A DNA stretch of 64,000 nt. Origin: Paenibacillus sp. Root52 (GTDB lineage: Bacteria > Bacillota > Bacilli > Paenibacillales > Paenibacillaceae). Position 1 is the first letter of the stretch. Each line of letters starts with the position of its first letter. Shown piece by piece: positions 26,956-34,731 of the stretch. The position numbers and the translations under genes are program-made. Under the pieces are notes generated by a model. It did not search any database, was not told where the DNA came from, and saw only the letters and a list, made by a program, of their open reading frames with translations. The stretch is from positions 248,001 through 312,000 of the forward strand of contig NZ_LMFO01000029.1 in assembly GCF_001426865.1 (NCBI RefSeq). Reading direction: 5' to 3'.

Positions 26956-27579
26956 ATGGATAAGCGCTCCTTATGGATCGGACTTGGAAGTGGCATGATT
27001 GTTGGAGCTGTTTTGCTGCAGCTTGCTACAGTAGGTCAAAATGCATTATCGGATAGCGCTTTGGATACCGATCAAGTCGTTGCAGATCTAACGAAAGAAC
27101 AATTGGAAGTGGCTGCGAAAAACTTGGATATGAGACTCGTAGATTCGGATGAAGAGTTGTTCACGGAAACAGAATGGGCACAGAAGAAAACACAGGAGAG
27201 CAGTGAACTACAAGGTACTACAGCAGAGCCTCCCAAGGACACGGAGACTGTAGAGACGCCAAGCATACCTGCGAATCCTGAAAAGCCTGCATCTACTGAC
27301 AAACAGACTCAGGTTAATCAGCCCAAATCAACAGAGCCCTCAACTCCGGTAACGCCAAAAGGCGCTACGGTATCGTTTAAAGTCCGTTCAGGTAACAGCT
27401 TGGCAATGGTAGCAGAGAATCTGGAGAAATCGGGCATCGTTGATGATGCAGAAGCATTCATTCAAGCAGGCCGTGCGGAACGAATTAACACGAAAATACA
27501 AGTTGGCACTTATGCGCTGGAAAAGGGCGAAAGCTTTAAGTCCATTATCGCCAAAATTACCAAAGAACCGTCACGCTGA
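26956..27579 (+). CDS. Membrane protein with YceG/MltG N-terminal-like domain
   Basis: The 207-residue product has an N-terminal membrane helix or signal anchor (LWIGLGSGMIVGAVLLQLATV), a Glu/Thr/Pro-rich extracellular linker, and a C-terminal module VSFKVRSGNSLAMVAENL ... SGIVDDAEAFIQAGR ... QVGTYALEKGESF that resembles the substrate-recognition (LysM-like) part of the endolytic transglycosylase MltG/YceG. The catalytic domain is absent, so it is probably a peptidoglycan-binding membrane protein rather than an enzyme. It is the last gene before the operon terminator, whose left stem arm is inside its final codons. Confidence 0.8.
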   Translation: MDKRSLWIGLGSGMIVGAVLLQLATVGQNALSDSALDTDQVVADLTKEQLEVAAKNLDMRLVDSDEELFTETEWAQKKTQESSELQGTTAEPPKDTETVETPSIPANPEKPASTDKQTQVNQPKSTEPSTPVTPKGATVSFKVRSGNSLAMVAENLEKSGIVDDAEAFIQAGRAERINTKIQVGTYALEKGESFKSIIAKITKEPSR

Positions 27580-27613
27580 GACCCTCAGGCAGGACGGTTC
27601 TTTATATTTTTAA
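27562..27613 (+). terminator. Intrinsic terminator ending the fla/che operon
   Basis: AAAGAACCGTC (27562-27572) pairs perfectly with GACGGTTCTTT (27593-27603), with an inner CTGAG/CTCAG stem, followed by a T-rich run. The left arm overlaps the last codons and precedes the stop (27577-27579) of the upstream gene. Confidence 0.93.
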
Positions 27614-27710
27614 TTTGACTGCGATTCGTTGTTCCTATCTCTGCTTGTATCAAGGCTTGGGATAGTTCAGAATAATATGCTAAAAATATCGTATTTTGTT
27701 TGAAAGATAG

Positions 27711-27739
27711 TTGCAACGATTAGGCGATTGTGCTATATT
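27711..27739 (+). promoter_or_regulatory. Sigma-A promoter of rpsB-tsf
   Basis: TTGCAA (27711-27716), 17-base spacer, TATATT (27734-27739) with an upstream TG (extended -10). Transcription would start near 27746, leaving a 5' leader of about 120 bases before rpsB, long enough for autoregulation by S2, which the sequence alone does not prove. The rest of the 27.6-27.86 kb gap shows no gene. Confidence 0.8.
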
Positions 27740-27865
27740 AGATAACGGTGTTAAAACACACGCATGTGCTAATTTCGTTAAGGGTGCTTTCCTTATTGGA
27801 GAGTCTTGGCGAAAAATGATGCCGGCGGAGGACACAATAAAAACCATACTAGGAGGTGTGTGAAG

Positions 27866-28564
27866 ATGGCAGTAATCTCCATGAAGCAGCTTCTCGAAGC
27901 TGGGGTACACTTCGGTCACCAAACACGTCGTTGGAACCCAAAAATGGATCGTTATATCTTCACTGAAAGAAACGGAATTTATATCATTGACTTGCAAAAG
28001 ACAGTGAAAAAAGTCGAAGAGGCTTACAACTTTGTTAAAGGAATCGCAGGCGAGAATGGTACTATTCTTTTCGTTGGTACTAAAAAACAAGCTCAAGATT
28101 CTGTTAAAGAAGAAGCTGAACGCGCTGGTCAGTTCTACATTAACCAACGTTGGTTGGGTGGTACCCTGACTAACTTCTCAACTATTCAAAAACGTATTGA
28201 TCGTTTGAAACAGTTGGAAGCTTGGGAAGAAGACGGTACTTTCGCTGTATTGCCTAAAAAAGAAGTTATCTTGCTTCGCAAAGAAAAAGATCGTCTTGAG
28301 AAATTCTTGGGCGGTATTAAAAATATGAAAGGCCTGCCAAGCGCCCTGTTCATCATCGATCCACGCAAAGAGCGTATCGCTGTTGCTGAAGCTCGCAAAT
28401 TGGGTATCCCAATCGTTGGTATCGTTGATACTAACTGCGATCCAGACGAGATCGATTATGTTATCCCAGGTAATGACGACGCGATTCGCGCTGTTAAATT
28501 GCTGACAGGTAAAATGGCTGACGCTGTTATCGAAGCTAACCAAGGCGAAGAAACTTCCGCTTAA
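27866..28564 (+). CDS. rpsB: 30S ribosomal protein S2
   Basis: S2 is a small-subunit protein at the body-head junction. The ATG at 27866 follows AGGAGGTGTG; the upstream TTG in the same frame (27806) has no site. The 232-residue protein starts MAVISMKQLLEAGVHFGHQ and contains RWLGGTLTNF and PIVGIVDTNCDPDEIDYVIPGNDDA-type S2 signatures (seen across residues 187-212). Codon use is biased toward highly expressed genes, as for tsf. Confidence 0.98.
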   Translation: MAVISMKQLLEAGVHFGHQTRRWNPKMDRYIFTERNGIYIIDLQKTVKKVEEAYNFVKGIAGENGTILFVGTKKQAQDSVKEEAERAGQFYINQRWLGGTLTNFSTIQKRIDRLKQLEAWEEDGTFAVLPKKEVILLRKEKDRLEKFLGGIKNMKGLPSALFIIDPRKERIAVAEARKLGIPIVGIVDTNCDPDEIDYVIPGNDDAIRAVKLLTGKMADAVIEANQGEETSA

Positions 28565-28594
28565 TAGTTTCGAACATAATTCATGAATTAAATG

Positions 28595-28639
28595 AAAAGG
28601 GTGGTTGGTAGGTGGATAACCTCTCACTGCCCTTTTTTT
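28595..28639 (+). terminator. Terminator/attenuator between rpsB and tsf
   Basis: AAAAGGG (28595-28601) pairs with CCCTTTT (28630-28636) with an inner AGGT/ACCT stem, ending in seven T. It probably sets the ratio of S2 to EF-Ts rather than fully stopping transcription, because tsf has no obvious separate promoter. Confidence 0.75.
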
Positions 28640-28678
28640 AGAGTGTACGTACAATACTTAATCTGGAGGGAATTTATA

Positions 28679-29329
28679 ATGGCAGTTAATGCGAGTGCAG
28701 TAAAAGAACTTCGCGAAAGAACGGGCGCTGGTATGCTCGATTGTAAAAAAGCACTGGAAGAAGCAAACGGTGATGTAACGAAAGCGGCTGAATTGTTGCG
28801 TGAAAAAGGTCTTTCTGCAGCAGCAAGCAAAGCAGGTCGTGCAGCTACTGAAGGCGCTGTAGAATCTTACATCCACGCTGGCGGACGTATCGGTGTCTTG
28901 GTTGAAGTTAACTGCGAAACTGACTTCGTTGGTAAAACAGATCAATTTAAGGATTTCGTTAGAGACGTAGCAATGCAAATCGCTGCAGCTAATCCTAAAT
29001 ATGTTACACGCGAAGAAGTTCCTACAGATGAGCTGGAAAAAGAAAAAGAAATCTTGAAAGCTCAAGCTCTTAACGAAGGTAAACCAGAAAAAATCATTGA
29101 AAAAATGGTTGAAGGCCGTATCGGTAAATACTACGAAGAATATTGCCTGATGGAACAAACTTTTGTTAAAGATCCAGACAAAACAATTTCCCAATTGTTG
29201 AATGAAAAAATCAGCCAAATTGGTGAAAACATCTCCATCCGTCGTTTCGTTCGTTACGAACTGGGTGAAGGTCTTGAGAAAAAAGTTGATAACTTCGTAG
29301 AAGAAGTTATGTCCCAAGTAAACAAATAA
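28679..29329 (+). CDS. tsf: Elongation factor Ts
   Basis: EF-Ts is the nucleotide exchange factor of EF-Tu. The ATG at 28679 has TGGAGGGAA upstream. At 216 residues it is the shorter type found in many Firmicutes (B. subtilis has 293). The N-terminal UBA-like domain has VKELRERTGAGMLDCKKAL, and TDF (TDFVGKTDQF) contacts EF-Tu. The reduced core domain is consistent with other Paenibacillus-type EF-Ts proteins, though I cannot verify by alignment. Confidence 0.96.
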   Translation: MAVNASAVKELRERTGAGMLDCKKALEEANGDVTKAAELLREKGLSAAASKAGRAATEGAVESYIHAGGRIGVLVEVNCETDFVGKTDQFKDFVRDVAMQIAAANPKYVTREEVPTDELEKEKEILKAQALNEGKPEKIIEKMVEGRIGKYYEEYCLMEQTFVKDPDKTISQLLNEKISQIGENISIRRFVRYELGEGLEKKVDNFVEEVMSQVNK

Positions 29330-29362
29330 GACGGTTATTTAAACCGGCAAGCAGGATTGATT

Positions 29363-29413
29363 TTCGAAGATATAAGAATGATGAAACTTCGAAGCGCAAA
29401 CTCCCTTATATCT
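29363..29413 (+). promoter_or_regulatory. Alternative hairpins in the tsf-pyrH intergenic leader
   Basis: TTCGAAG (29363-29369) can pair with CTTCGAA (29387-29393), while the overlapping AGATATAAG (29368-29376) can pair with CTTATATCT (29405-29413). The two stems share bases, so they cannot form fully together. A terminator follows at 29459. This is the layout of a leader switch before pyrH, but no ligand or protein can be named. Confidence 0.45.
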
Positions 29414-29458
29414 CAGGAAAACAGTGCCTTACCGGTCGATCGTTTTTCCTAAAAGAGC

Positions 29459-29485
29459 GGAACACTACTGTGTTCCTTTCTTTTT
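29459..29485 (+). terminator. Intrinsic terminator upstream of pyrH
   Basis: GGAACAC (29459-29465), TACT loop, GTGTTCC (29470-29476), then TTTCTTTTT. It ends rpsB-tsf transcripts or attenuates pyrH. Confidence 0.88.
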
Positions 29486-29561
29486 AAGCAGGAGGCCGTG
29501 CGCGAGAAGTTTTGTTGGTTGAATGCCGCAGGGTGTTCAATTTAAAGTGGAGGGTGAACAA

Positions 29562-30290
29562 TTGGAACAGCCAGTATTTAAACGTGTTGTCTTAAAAGTC
29601 AGCGGAGAGTCTCTCTCCGGTCAAAATGGCTATGGTATTGATGCAGAGACGATTTCGTCCATTGCGCAACAAGTAAAAGAAGTCGTTGAACTAGGTGTGC
29701 AGGTTGCTATTGTATGTGGCGGCGGAAACATCTGGCGCGGTATTGCTGGTAGTGAAAATGGCATCGATCGAGCAACTGCAGATTACATGGGTATGCTGGC
29801 GACTGTAATGAACTCGCTGGCACTGCAAGATGCATTGGAACAGATTGAAGTCCCAACACGGGTTCAAACATCTATTGCTATGCAACAAATTGCAGAGCCT
29901 TACATTCGTCGTAGAGCTATTCGTCATCTTGAGAAAGGCCGGGTCGTTATTTTTGCATCAGGTACAGGTAACCCGTTCTTCTCCACAGATACAACAGCAG
30001 CACTGCGCGCAGCGGAGATCGAAGCAGAAGTCATCTTGATGGCTAAGAATAAAGTGGATGGTGTTTATTCAGCCGATCCGTTTAAGGACAGCACAGCTGT
30101 GAAATTTGATCAGTTGACTTATATGGATATTCTCAACAAAGACCTTGGTGTAATGGATTCGACGGCATCCTCACTGTGTAAGGATAACAACATTCCGTTG
30201 ATCGTCTTTGCTATTACAGAACAAGGTAACATCAAGCGTGTTGTTCTAGGTGAACGCATCGGAACAATCGTTAAAGGGAGTGTAGATTAA
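29562..30290 (+). CDS. pyrH: Uridylate kinase
   Basis: UMP kinase makes UDP from UMP and ATP and is the bacterial hexameric amino-acid-kinase-fold enzyme. I place the start at TTG 29562, about six bases after GGAGGGTGA, giving 242 residues (MEQPVFKRVVLKVSGESLSG); the ATG at 29523 lacks a site and would add 13 unusual residues. Motifs include GGGNIWRG (residues near 54-61) and the acceptor-site DNNIPLIVF. It overlaps frr by TAATG. Confidence 0.96.
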   Translation: MEQPVFKRVVLKVSGESLSGQNGYGIDAETISSIAQQVKEVVELGVQVAIVCGGGNIWRGIAGSENGIDRATADYMGMLATVMNSLALQDALEQIEVPTRVQTSIAMQQIAEPYIRRRAIRHLEKGRVVIFASGTGNPFFSTDTTAALRAAEIEAEVILMAKNKVDGVYSADPFKDSTAVKFDQLTYMDILNKDLGVMDSTASSLCKDNNIPLIVFAITEQGNIKRVVLGERIGTIVKGSVD

Positions 30291-30844
30291 TGCCACAAGC
30301 GGTTAAAAAACATGCCGAAGAACGTATGGAAAAAGCAATTCAAGCGTTACGACGTGATCTTGCCACTTTGCGTGCAGGGCGTGCTACTCCAGCTCTTCTG
30401 GATCGGGTTCAGGTAGAGTATTATGGTGCAATGACACCACTTAATCAGCTTGCTAATATCAGTACACCGGATACACGTACACTGATGATCCAACCATGGG
30501 ATAAGTCATCCATGAGTGATATCGAGCGTGCGATCATGAAGTCGGATCTTGGACTTACACCAGCAAACGACGGCAACATGATTCGTCTGTCTATTCCGCC
30601 ACTTACGGAAGAGCGCAGAGCAGAGCTTGTGAAGCTGACTAAAAAGTTTGGTGAAGAGGGCAAAGTGGCGATTCGTAACATCCGCCGTGATGCTAACGAT
30701 GATATCAAAAAAATGGAGAAGTCAGATATTTCTGAGGACGAGTCCCGGAGACATCAAGACGATATTCAAAAATCGACAGATAAATTTATTGCTGAAGTCG
30801 ATAAGGTACTCGCTGCCAAAGAAAAAGAAATCATGGAAGTGTAA
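30290..30844 (+). CDS. frr: Ribosome recycling factor
   Basis: RRF splits post-termination ribosomes with EF-G. The 184-residue product has the typical three-helix bundle sequence (MEKAIQALRRDLATLRAGRA, residues about 10-29) and the C-terminal helix motif RRDANDDIKKMEK. The start overlaps the pyrH stop. A terminator starts at its own stop codon. Confidence 0.98.
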   Translation: MPQAVKKHAEERMEKAIQALRRDLATLRAGRATPALLDRVQVEYYGAMTPLNQLANISTPDTRTLMIQPWDKSSMSDIERAIMKSDLGLTPANDGNMIRLSIPPLTEERRAELVKLTKKFGEEGKVAIRNIRRDANDDIKKMEKSDISEDESRRHQDDIQKSTDKFIAEVDKVLAAKEKEIMEV

Positions 30845-30889
30845 GACAAGCGCAGCCCCTCCGATCCGGTGGGGTTTTGTCTCTTTTTT
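30844..30889 (+). terminator. Intrinsic terminator after frr
   Basis: AGACAA (30844-30849) pairs with TTGTCT (30877-30882), with an inner CCCC/GGGG stem, followed by CTTTTTTA. Confidence 0.85.
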
Positions 30890-30932
30890 AAGCTTCAGGT
30901 GAAGAAACTTCAGGGATTTTGGAGGAACAGGA

Positions 30933-31700
30933 ATGATCAAACGGGTTCGGTCGTGGTGGAATGGGGCTGAAAAGCAGGAAACGCTGACTATATCCGAGGA
31001 TAATATCCCGCAGCATGTAGCTATTATTATGGACGGAAATGGACGATGGGCCAAACGTCTCGGCCTTCCGCGCATAGCTGGGCATCAGAATGGGATGAAG
31101 GCAGTCAAACGTGCGACCATCGCGGCGGATGAACTGGGCATCAAATATCTGACGATGTATGCTTTTTCGACAGAAAACTGGACGCGTCCAAAAGAAGAAG
31201 TGGATTTTCTGATGCGACTTCCGCAAGAGTTTTTGGCGATTGAGCTGGATGAGCTTATCGAAAAGAACGTGCAGATTCGGATGATGGGTCAGGAGGAACA
31301 TTTACCTTCTCATACCATTAATGCTTTACGTGAAGCTATACGTCTTACAGAACATAACACGGGCCTTGTGCTAAACTTTGCAATGAATTATGGAAGCCGC
31401 AGGGAAATGACAGACTGTGTTAAAAAAATAGCTCTACAGGTTCAGTCGGGGGAACTGTCTGCAGAGGAGATTACACCGGAGCTCATTGACAGACATATGT
31501 TAACGAGTGATATGCCTGACCCGGATCTGTTGATTCGAACAAGCGGAGAGCTCAGACTCAGCAATTTCATGCTCTGGCAACTTGCTTATAGCGAACTATG
31601 GTTTACGGATATATACTGGCCCGAATTTGGCAAGCAGCATTTGATTGAAGCAGTAGCCGAATATCAGCGCAGAACAAGGCGTTACGGCGGTTTGAAATAG
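30933..31700 (+). CDS. uppS: Isoprenyl (undecaprenyl) diphosphate synthase
   Basis: UppS condenses isopentenyl diphosphate units to cis-undecaprenyl diphosphate, the lipid carrier for cell-wall synthesis. The 255-residue protein has the catalytic Asp34 in IIMDGNGRWAKR, the FSTENWTRP motif, and the C-terminal RTSGELRLSNF. The start has GGAGGAACAGG upstream. It is followed by cdsA and dxr, the usual cluster. Confidence 0.97.
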   Translation: MIKRVRSWWNGAEKQETLTISEDNIPQHVAIIMDGNGRWAKRLGLPRIAGHQNGMKAVKRATIAADELGIKYLTMYAFSTENWTRPKEEVDFLMRLPQEFLAIELDELIEKNVQIRMMGQEEHLPSHTINALREAIRLTEHNTGLVLNFAMNYGSRREMTDCVKKIALQVQSGELSAEEITPELIDRHMLTSDMPDPDLLIRTSGELRLSNFMLWQLAYSELWFTDIYWPEFGKQHLIEAVAEYQRRTRRYGGLK

Positions 31701-31716
31701 ATGGAGGATGAAGCCG

Positions 31717-32511
31717 TTGAAACAGCGATTAACGACAGGAATAATAGCAGGTGTTTTGTTTTTGGGTTTTTGCTTGCTAGGCGGACCCTGGTATCATGGC
31801 TTGGTATTAGTGATGGCTCTCATCGGTTACTATGAATTTGTGAAAATGACGGGAGTACAGCCTTTTTCAGGTGTAGCTCTAATTGGATACGTAGGCGTTT
31901 TTTCGCTTGTATTTCCTTGGGAAATGGTATGGGAAGCCAGACCGCTGACTCTATTTCAGATCGGCTGGCTCGTGATGTTGGTATTCATGGCGGCATCGGT
32001 CATTACTAAAAATAAGATTCCGGTTAATACCGTTGCGATGCTCTTTCTTGGTGTGTTGTACATTGGTATTGGCTTTTATTACATTGCGGAGTCAAGACAT
32101 CTTCAACATGGGTTGTTTTGGACTTTTCTACTGCTGGGCTCTATTTGGGCAAGCGACGCAGGAGCCTATTTTGTCGGAAAGCTGATTGGCAAAAACAAAT
32201 TGTGGCCTTCAATTAGTCCTAACAAAACGGTGGAGGGTGCACTAGGTGGTATCATCATTGCCATTATAACCTCGCTCGTTTTTGCAGGAGTATCCGACGG
32301 TATGCTTACCTGGCCAAGAGCGATATTAATTGGAGTCGCTTGTGCTGTAGTAGGTCAGATGGGAGATCTCATTCAATCTGCGTACAAACGGGTTTATAAT
32401 ATTAAGGATTCCGGTACGTTGCTACCGGGGCATGGTGGCATTTTGGATCGGTGCGACAGTTGGATCGTCGTTTTTCCGTTCATACATATACTGATGCTAC
32501 TGCCCTATTAA
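31717..32511 (+). CDS. cdsA: Phosphatidate cytidylyltransferase
   Basis: CdsA makes CDP-diacylglycerol, the branch-point precursor of phospholipids. I choose TTG 31717, eight bases after GGAGGA (31703-31708), giving MKQRLTTGIIAG like B. subtilis CdsA; the ATG at 31708 lies inside that ribosome site. The 264-residue product has about seven hydrophobic helices and the C-terminal CTP-transferase signature (SVYKR-like AYKRVYNIKDSGTLLPGHGG within residues about 225-245) with the metal-binding DR in LDRCDS. Confidence 0.95.
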   Translation: MKQRLTTGIIAGVLFLGFCLLGGPWYHGLVLVMALIGYYEFVKMTGVQPFSGVALIGYVGVFSLVFPWEMVWEARPLTLFQIGWLVMLVFMAASVITKNKIPVNTVAMLFLGVLYIGIGFYYIAESRHLQHGLFWTFLLLGSIWASDAGAYFVGKLIGKNKLWPSISPNKTVEGALGGIIIAIITSLVFAGVSDGMLTWPRAILIGVACAVVGQMGDLIQSAYKRVYNIKDSGTLLPGHGGILDRCDSWIVVFPFIHILMLLPY

Positions 32512-32586
32512 TTTTGCAAACAAGACAGGTGTAATGAGTCGTCATTTCACTACACGTGCATTGGATAAATGAAGATGAGGTGCAGC

Positions 32587-33732
32587 ATGAAGAAAATTGC
32601 GATTCTTGGGTCAACGGGCTCAATTGGAACTCAGACACTTGATGTAGTAGATATGCATCCTGAGTTATTTCAAGTGGAAGGGCTTGCTGCAGGTGGGAAT
32701 GCGGAGCTGCTCATTGAGCAAACGAAGCGTTACAAACCGAAGAAAGTTTCTGTTGGCTCCAAAGAACTGGCAGACTATATTGCACCCCTAATTCCTGCAG
32801 GAACGCAGGTTTTTCACGGTAAAGAAGGATTAGTCGAAATTGCTGCAGCTACAGAAGCGGACACAGTTGTAACAGCAGTAGTGGGAAGTCTGGGACTGGA
32901 GTCTACTTTAGCTGCCATTGAAGCTGGAAAACAGATTGGTTTAGCGAACAAAGAGACCTTAGTTACAGCAGGCCATATCGTTACGTCAAAAGCAGCGGCA
33001 AAGGGAGTTTCGCTCTTGCCCGTGGATAGTGAACACTCTGCTATCTTCCAATGTTTGAATGGAGAGAAACGGGAGCAATTGCTGGGGATTACACTTACCG
33101 CTTCCGGAGGGTCTTTCCGCGATTTAACGCGTGAACAACTCAAAGAGGTTACTGTAGAGGATGCCCTGAAACACCCGAATTGGTCGATGGGTTCCAAAAT
33201 TACGATTGATTCCGCAACAATGGTGAATAAAGGACTGGAAGTTATTGAAGCACATTGGTTATTTGGACTTCCATACGACCAGATTAATGTAGTGCTCCAC
33301 CCTGAGAGCATTATCCACTCATTTGTTGAGTTTGAGGATACTAGCATAATTGCTCAGTTAGGTAATCCAGATATGCGTGTGCCAATCCAATATGCGTTAA
33401 CTTATCCTGATCGCTTACCATCGCAGGCGACACGTCTATCCTTAGCTCAAGTGGGGAAGTTGAATTTTCGTGAGATGGATATGGAGCGCTTCCCTTGTTT
33501 AAGAATGGCATACGAATCTGGTAAACTTGGAGGAACTGCACCAACTGCTTTCAATGCGGCCAATGAAATTGCTGTAGCGAGATTTCTAAAAGGCGAGATC
33601 TCCTTTTTACAAATAGAGTATACGATTGAGAAGATCCTGGAAAAGCATAGTAACATTCAAAATCCAAGTTTGGAAGAAATTCTGGATGCTGATGAAACTT
33701 CTCGTAAGCTAGCCAATGAGTTGCGTTTCTAA
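32587..33732 (+). CDS. dxr: 1-deoxy-D-xylulose 5-phosphate reductoisomerase
   Basis: Dxr (IspC) converts DXP to MEP with NADPH, the committed step of the MEP isoprenoid pathway. From ATG 32587 it is 381 residues starting MKKIAILGSTGSIGTQTLD with the nucleotide-binding GSTGSIG. Further motifs are LANKETLVTAG, PVDSEHSAIFQ and the NVVLHPESIIHS metal/substrate loop. The ATG at 32569 was rejected since GAGGTG fits 32587. B. subtilis Dxr is 383 residues. Confidence 0.96.
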   Translation: MKKIAILGSTGSIGTQTLDVVDMHPELFQVEGLAAGGNAELLIEQTKRYKPKKVSVGSKELADYIAPLIPAGTQVFHGKEGLVEIAAATEADTVVTAVVGSLGLESTLAAIEAGKQIGLANKETLVTAGHIVTSKAAAKGVSLLPVDSEHSAIFQCLNGEKREQLLGITLTASGGSFRDLTREQLKEVTVEDALKHPNWSMGSKITIDSATMVNKGLEVIEAHWLFGLPYDQINVVLHPESIIHSFVEFEDTSIIAQLGNPDMRVPIQYALTYPDRLPSQATRLSLAQVGKLNFREMDMERFPCLRMAYESGKLGGTAPTAFNAANEIAVARFLKGEISFLQIEYTIEKILEKHSNIQNPSLEEILDADETSRKLANELRF

Positions 33733-33843
33733 ACACTTTATAGTTGTACAACTCTTTTGTTAGTATGTTCTTTCATGCAAAACGATAGGCTGTGTCGGAT
33801 GATAGACTGAGAGACTATAGCTTAAGAAAATAGCAACCGAAAG

Positions 33844-33893
33844 AAGGTCACTTTTTAAGATCAATAGCTGATCTAAAGGGGTGACCTTTTTAT
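33844..33893 (+). terminator. Hairpin/terminator downstream of dxr
   Basis: AAGGTCAC (33844-33851) pairs with GTGACCTT (33881-33888), with an inner AGATCA/TGATCT stem (33858-33863, 33869-33874), followed by four T. It could end dxr transcription; it also sits directly before the small broken reading frame at 33892. Confidence 0.6.
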
Positions 33894-34100
33894 GTCAAAT
33901 TTAATTAAATTAGTGTTTGGTTCAATCAATTTAAATAAAGATGTATTGAAGCATCATTGGTATGAAGAGTTAAATTCAAAATTGCTATACATGAGCATCC
34001 AAATATTAATTATGAGTTGTACATTTCAAAGTTAACCGGCTTGCCCAACGTCGAGAACTCTGAAAATCGCTATCATGATCATTATGCTGTATTATTATAG
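33892..34100 (+). pseudogene. Frameshifted small gene remnant, family unknown
   Basis: The region from dxr to rseP (33733-34731) has no intact recognisable gene. Here an ATG-initiated frame (MSNLIKLVFGSINLNKDVL...) reads well to about 33989 and then degenerates to a stop at 34033. A neighbouring frame takes over from 33990 with protein-like sequence (HEHPNINYELYISKLTG, then LPNVENSENRYHDHYAVLL) to a stop at 34098. The two halves join into a plausible protein of about 68 residues if one indel near 33988 is corrected. I do not recognise the family. Confidence 0.5.
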
Positions 34101-34329
34101 AATAGAGCATATGTCGATCCGATTTAGTCATGCACCTTATGTAAGCTCAATTAATGATCGACAAAATGAAGAAATTCATCGAATATCATACAGAAATCCT
34201 AATTCACATGCCCAAGAAAATAGATACCTTATAAAAGGAACGAGCATAGAGTCGCGTGTACTGAGAGGATTTTTACAAGTGTTGGCGAATCTCATTCTAA
34301 AGGTCGTACTGTATGCGTACTCTATTTAG
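34075..34329 (+). pseudogene. Possible continuation of degraded coding sequence
   Basis: An 84-codon open frame (IRFSHAPYVSSINDRQNEEI..., ending LILKVVLYAYSI) follows the previous remnant. It has no convincing ribosome site at its ATG and no family I recognise. The other frame just after it (ESHSKGRTVCVLYLGGGQR..., 34260-34417) is also protein-like, suggesting several indels in one ancestral gene or gene pair. It may be non-coding. Confidence 0.25.
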
Positions 34330-34429
34330 GTGGTGGACAAAGGATTAGTCCAATAAGCGTGCACAACCAAGGAAGAGATCCAAAGACTACCATTGCCGTG
34401 ATAAACGGATTAAATAGATGAAGGGGATT

Positions 34430-34659
34430 GAATCGATCTATCGTTGTCATGGGTCACCAAGGGATCGAGATTTTCACTACAAGAACTTGGCGTTGAAATA
34501 TGCTTGAAGTATAATAGTATTTCGGCGAGAGACTTCCAATTAGGGCTGATGACGGGAGTGGCAGGCTTAGGTTATGGACTATTACGACTGAATAATCCTG
34601 AAATTCCTTCTGTTCTATCATTGGAGATTCCAGTACTTGGTGCGTTTACTGGGGCTTAA
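34430..34659 (+). pseudogene. Remnant of a LanM-type lanthipeptide synthetase (C-terminal LanC-like end)
   Basis: In one frame, ESIYRCHGSP (from 34430) resembles the CHG zinc-ligand motif of LanC-like cyclase domains. About 100 bases later, in a different frame, DFQLGLMTGVAGLGYGLLRL and NPEIPSVLSLE (34528-34630) match the near-terminal signature of LanM enzymes, GLMTGxAGxGYGLLRL followed by PSVLxLE. The reading frame changes between them and most of the roughly 1000-residue enzyme is absent, so this is a decayed 3' end. Recognition is from memory of the family and not from a search. Confidence 0.75.
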
Positions 34660-34731
34660 AAAACTTCTTGGTATTTAATTAAGAATAATGTTATTCTAGA
34701 GCATGCATAATAAGTTAAGGAGGTGTAGTGT

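Noticed and set aside
34682..34697. AGAATAA-TG-TTATTCT inverted repeat and weak TTGGTA/TATTCT promoter before rseP
   Set aside because: The elements are AT-rich and short and could easily occur by chance. No stronger support was found.
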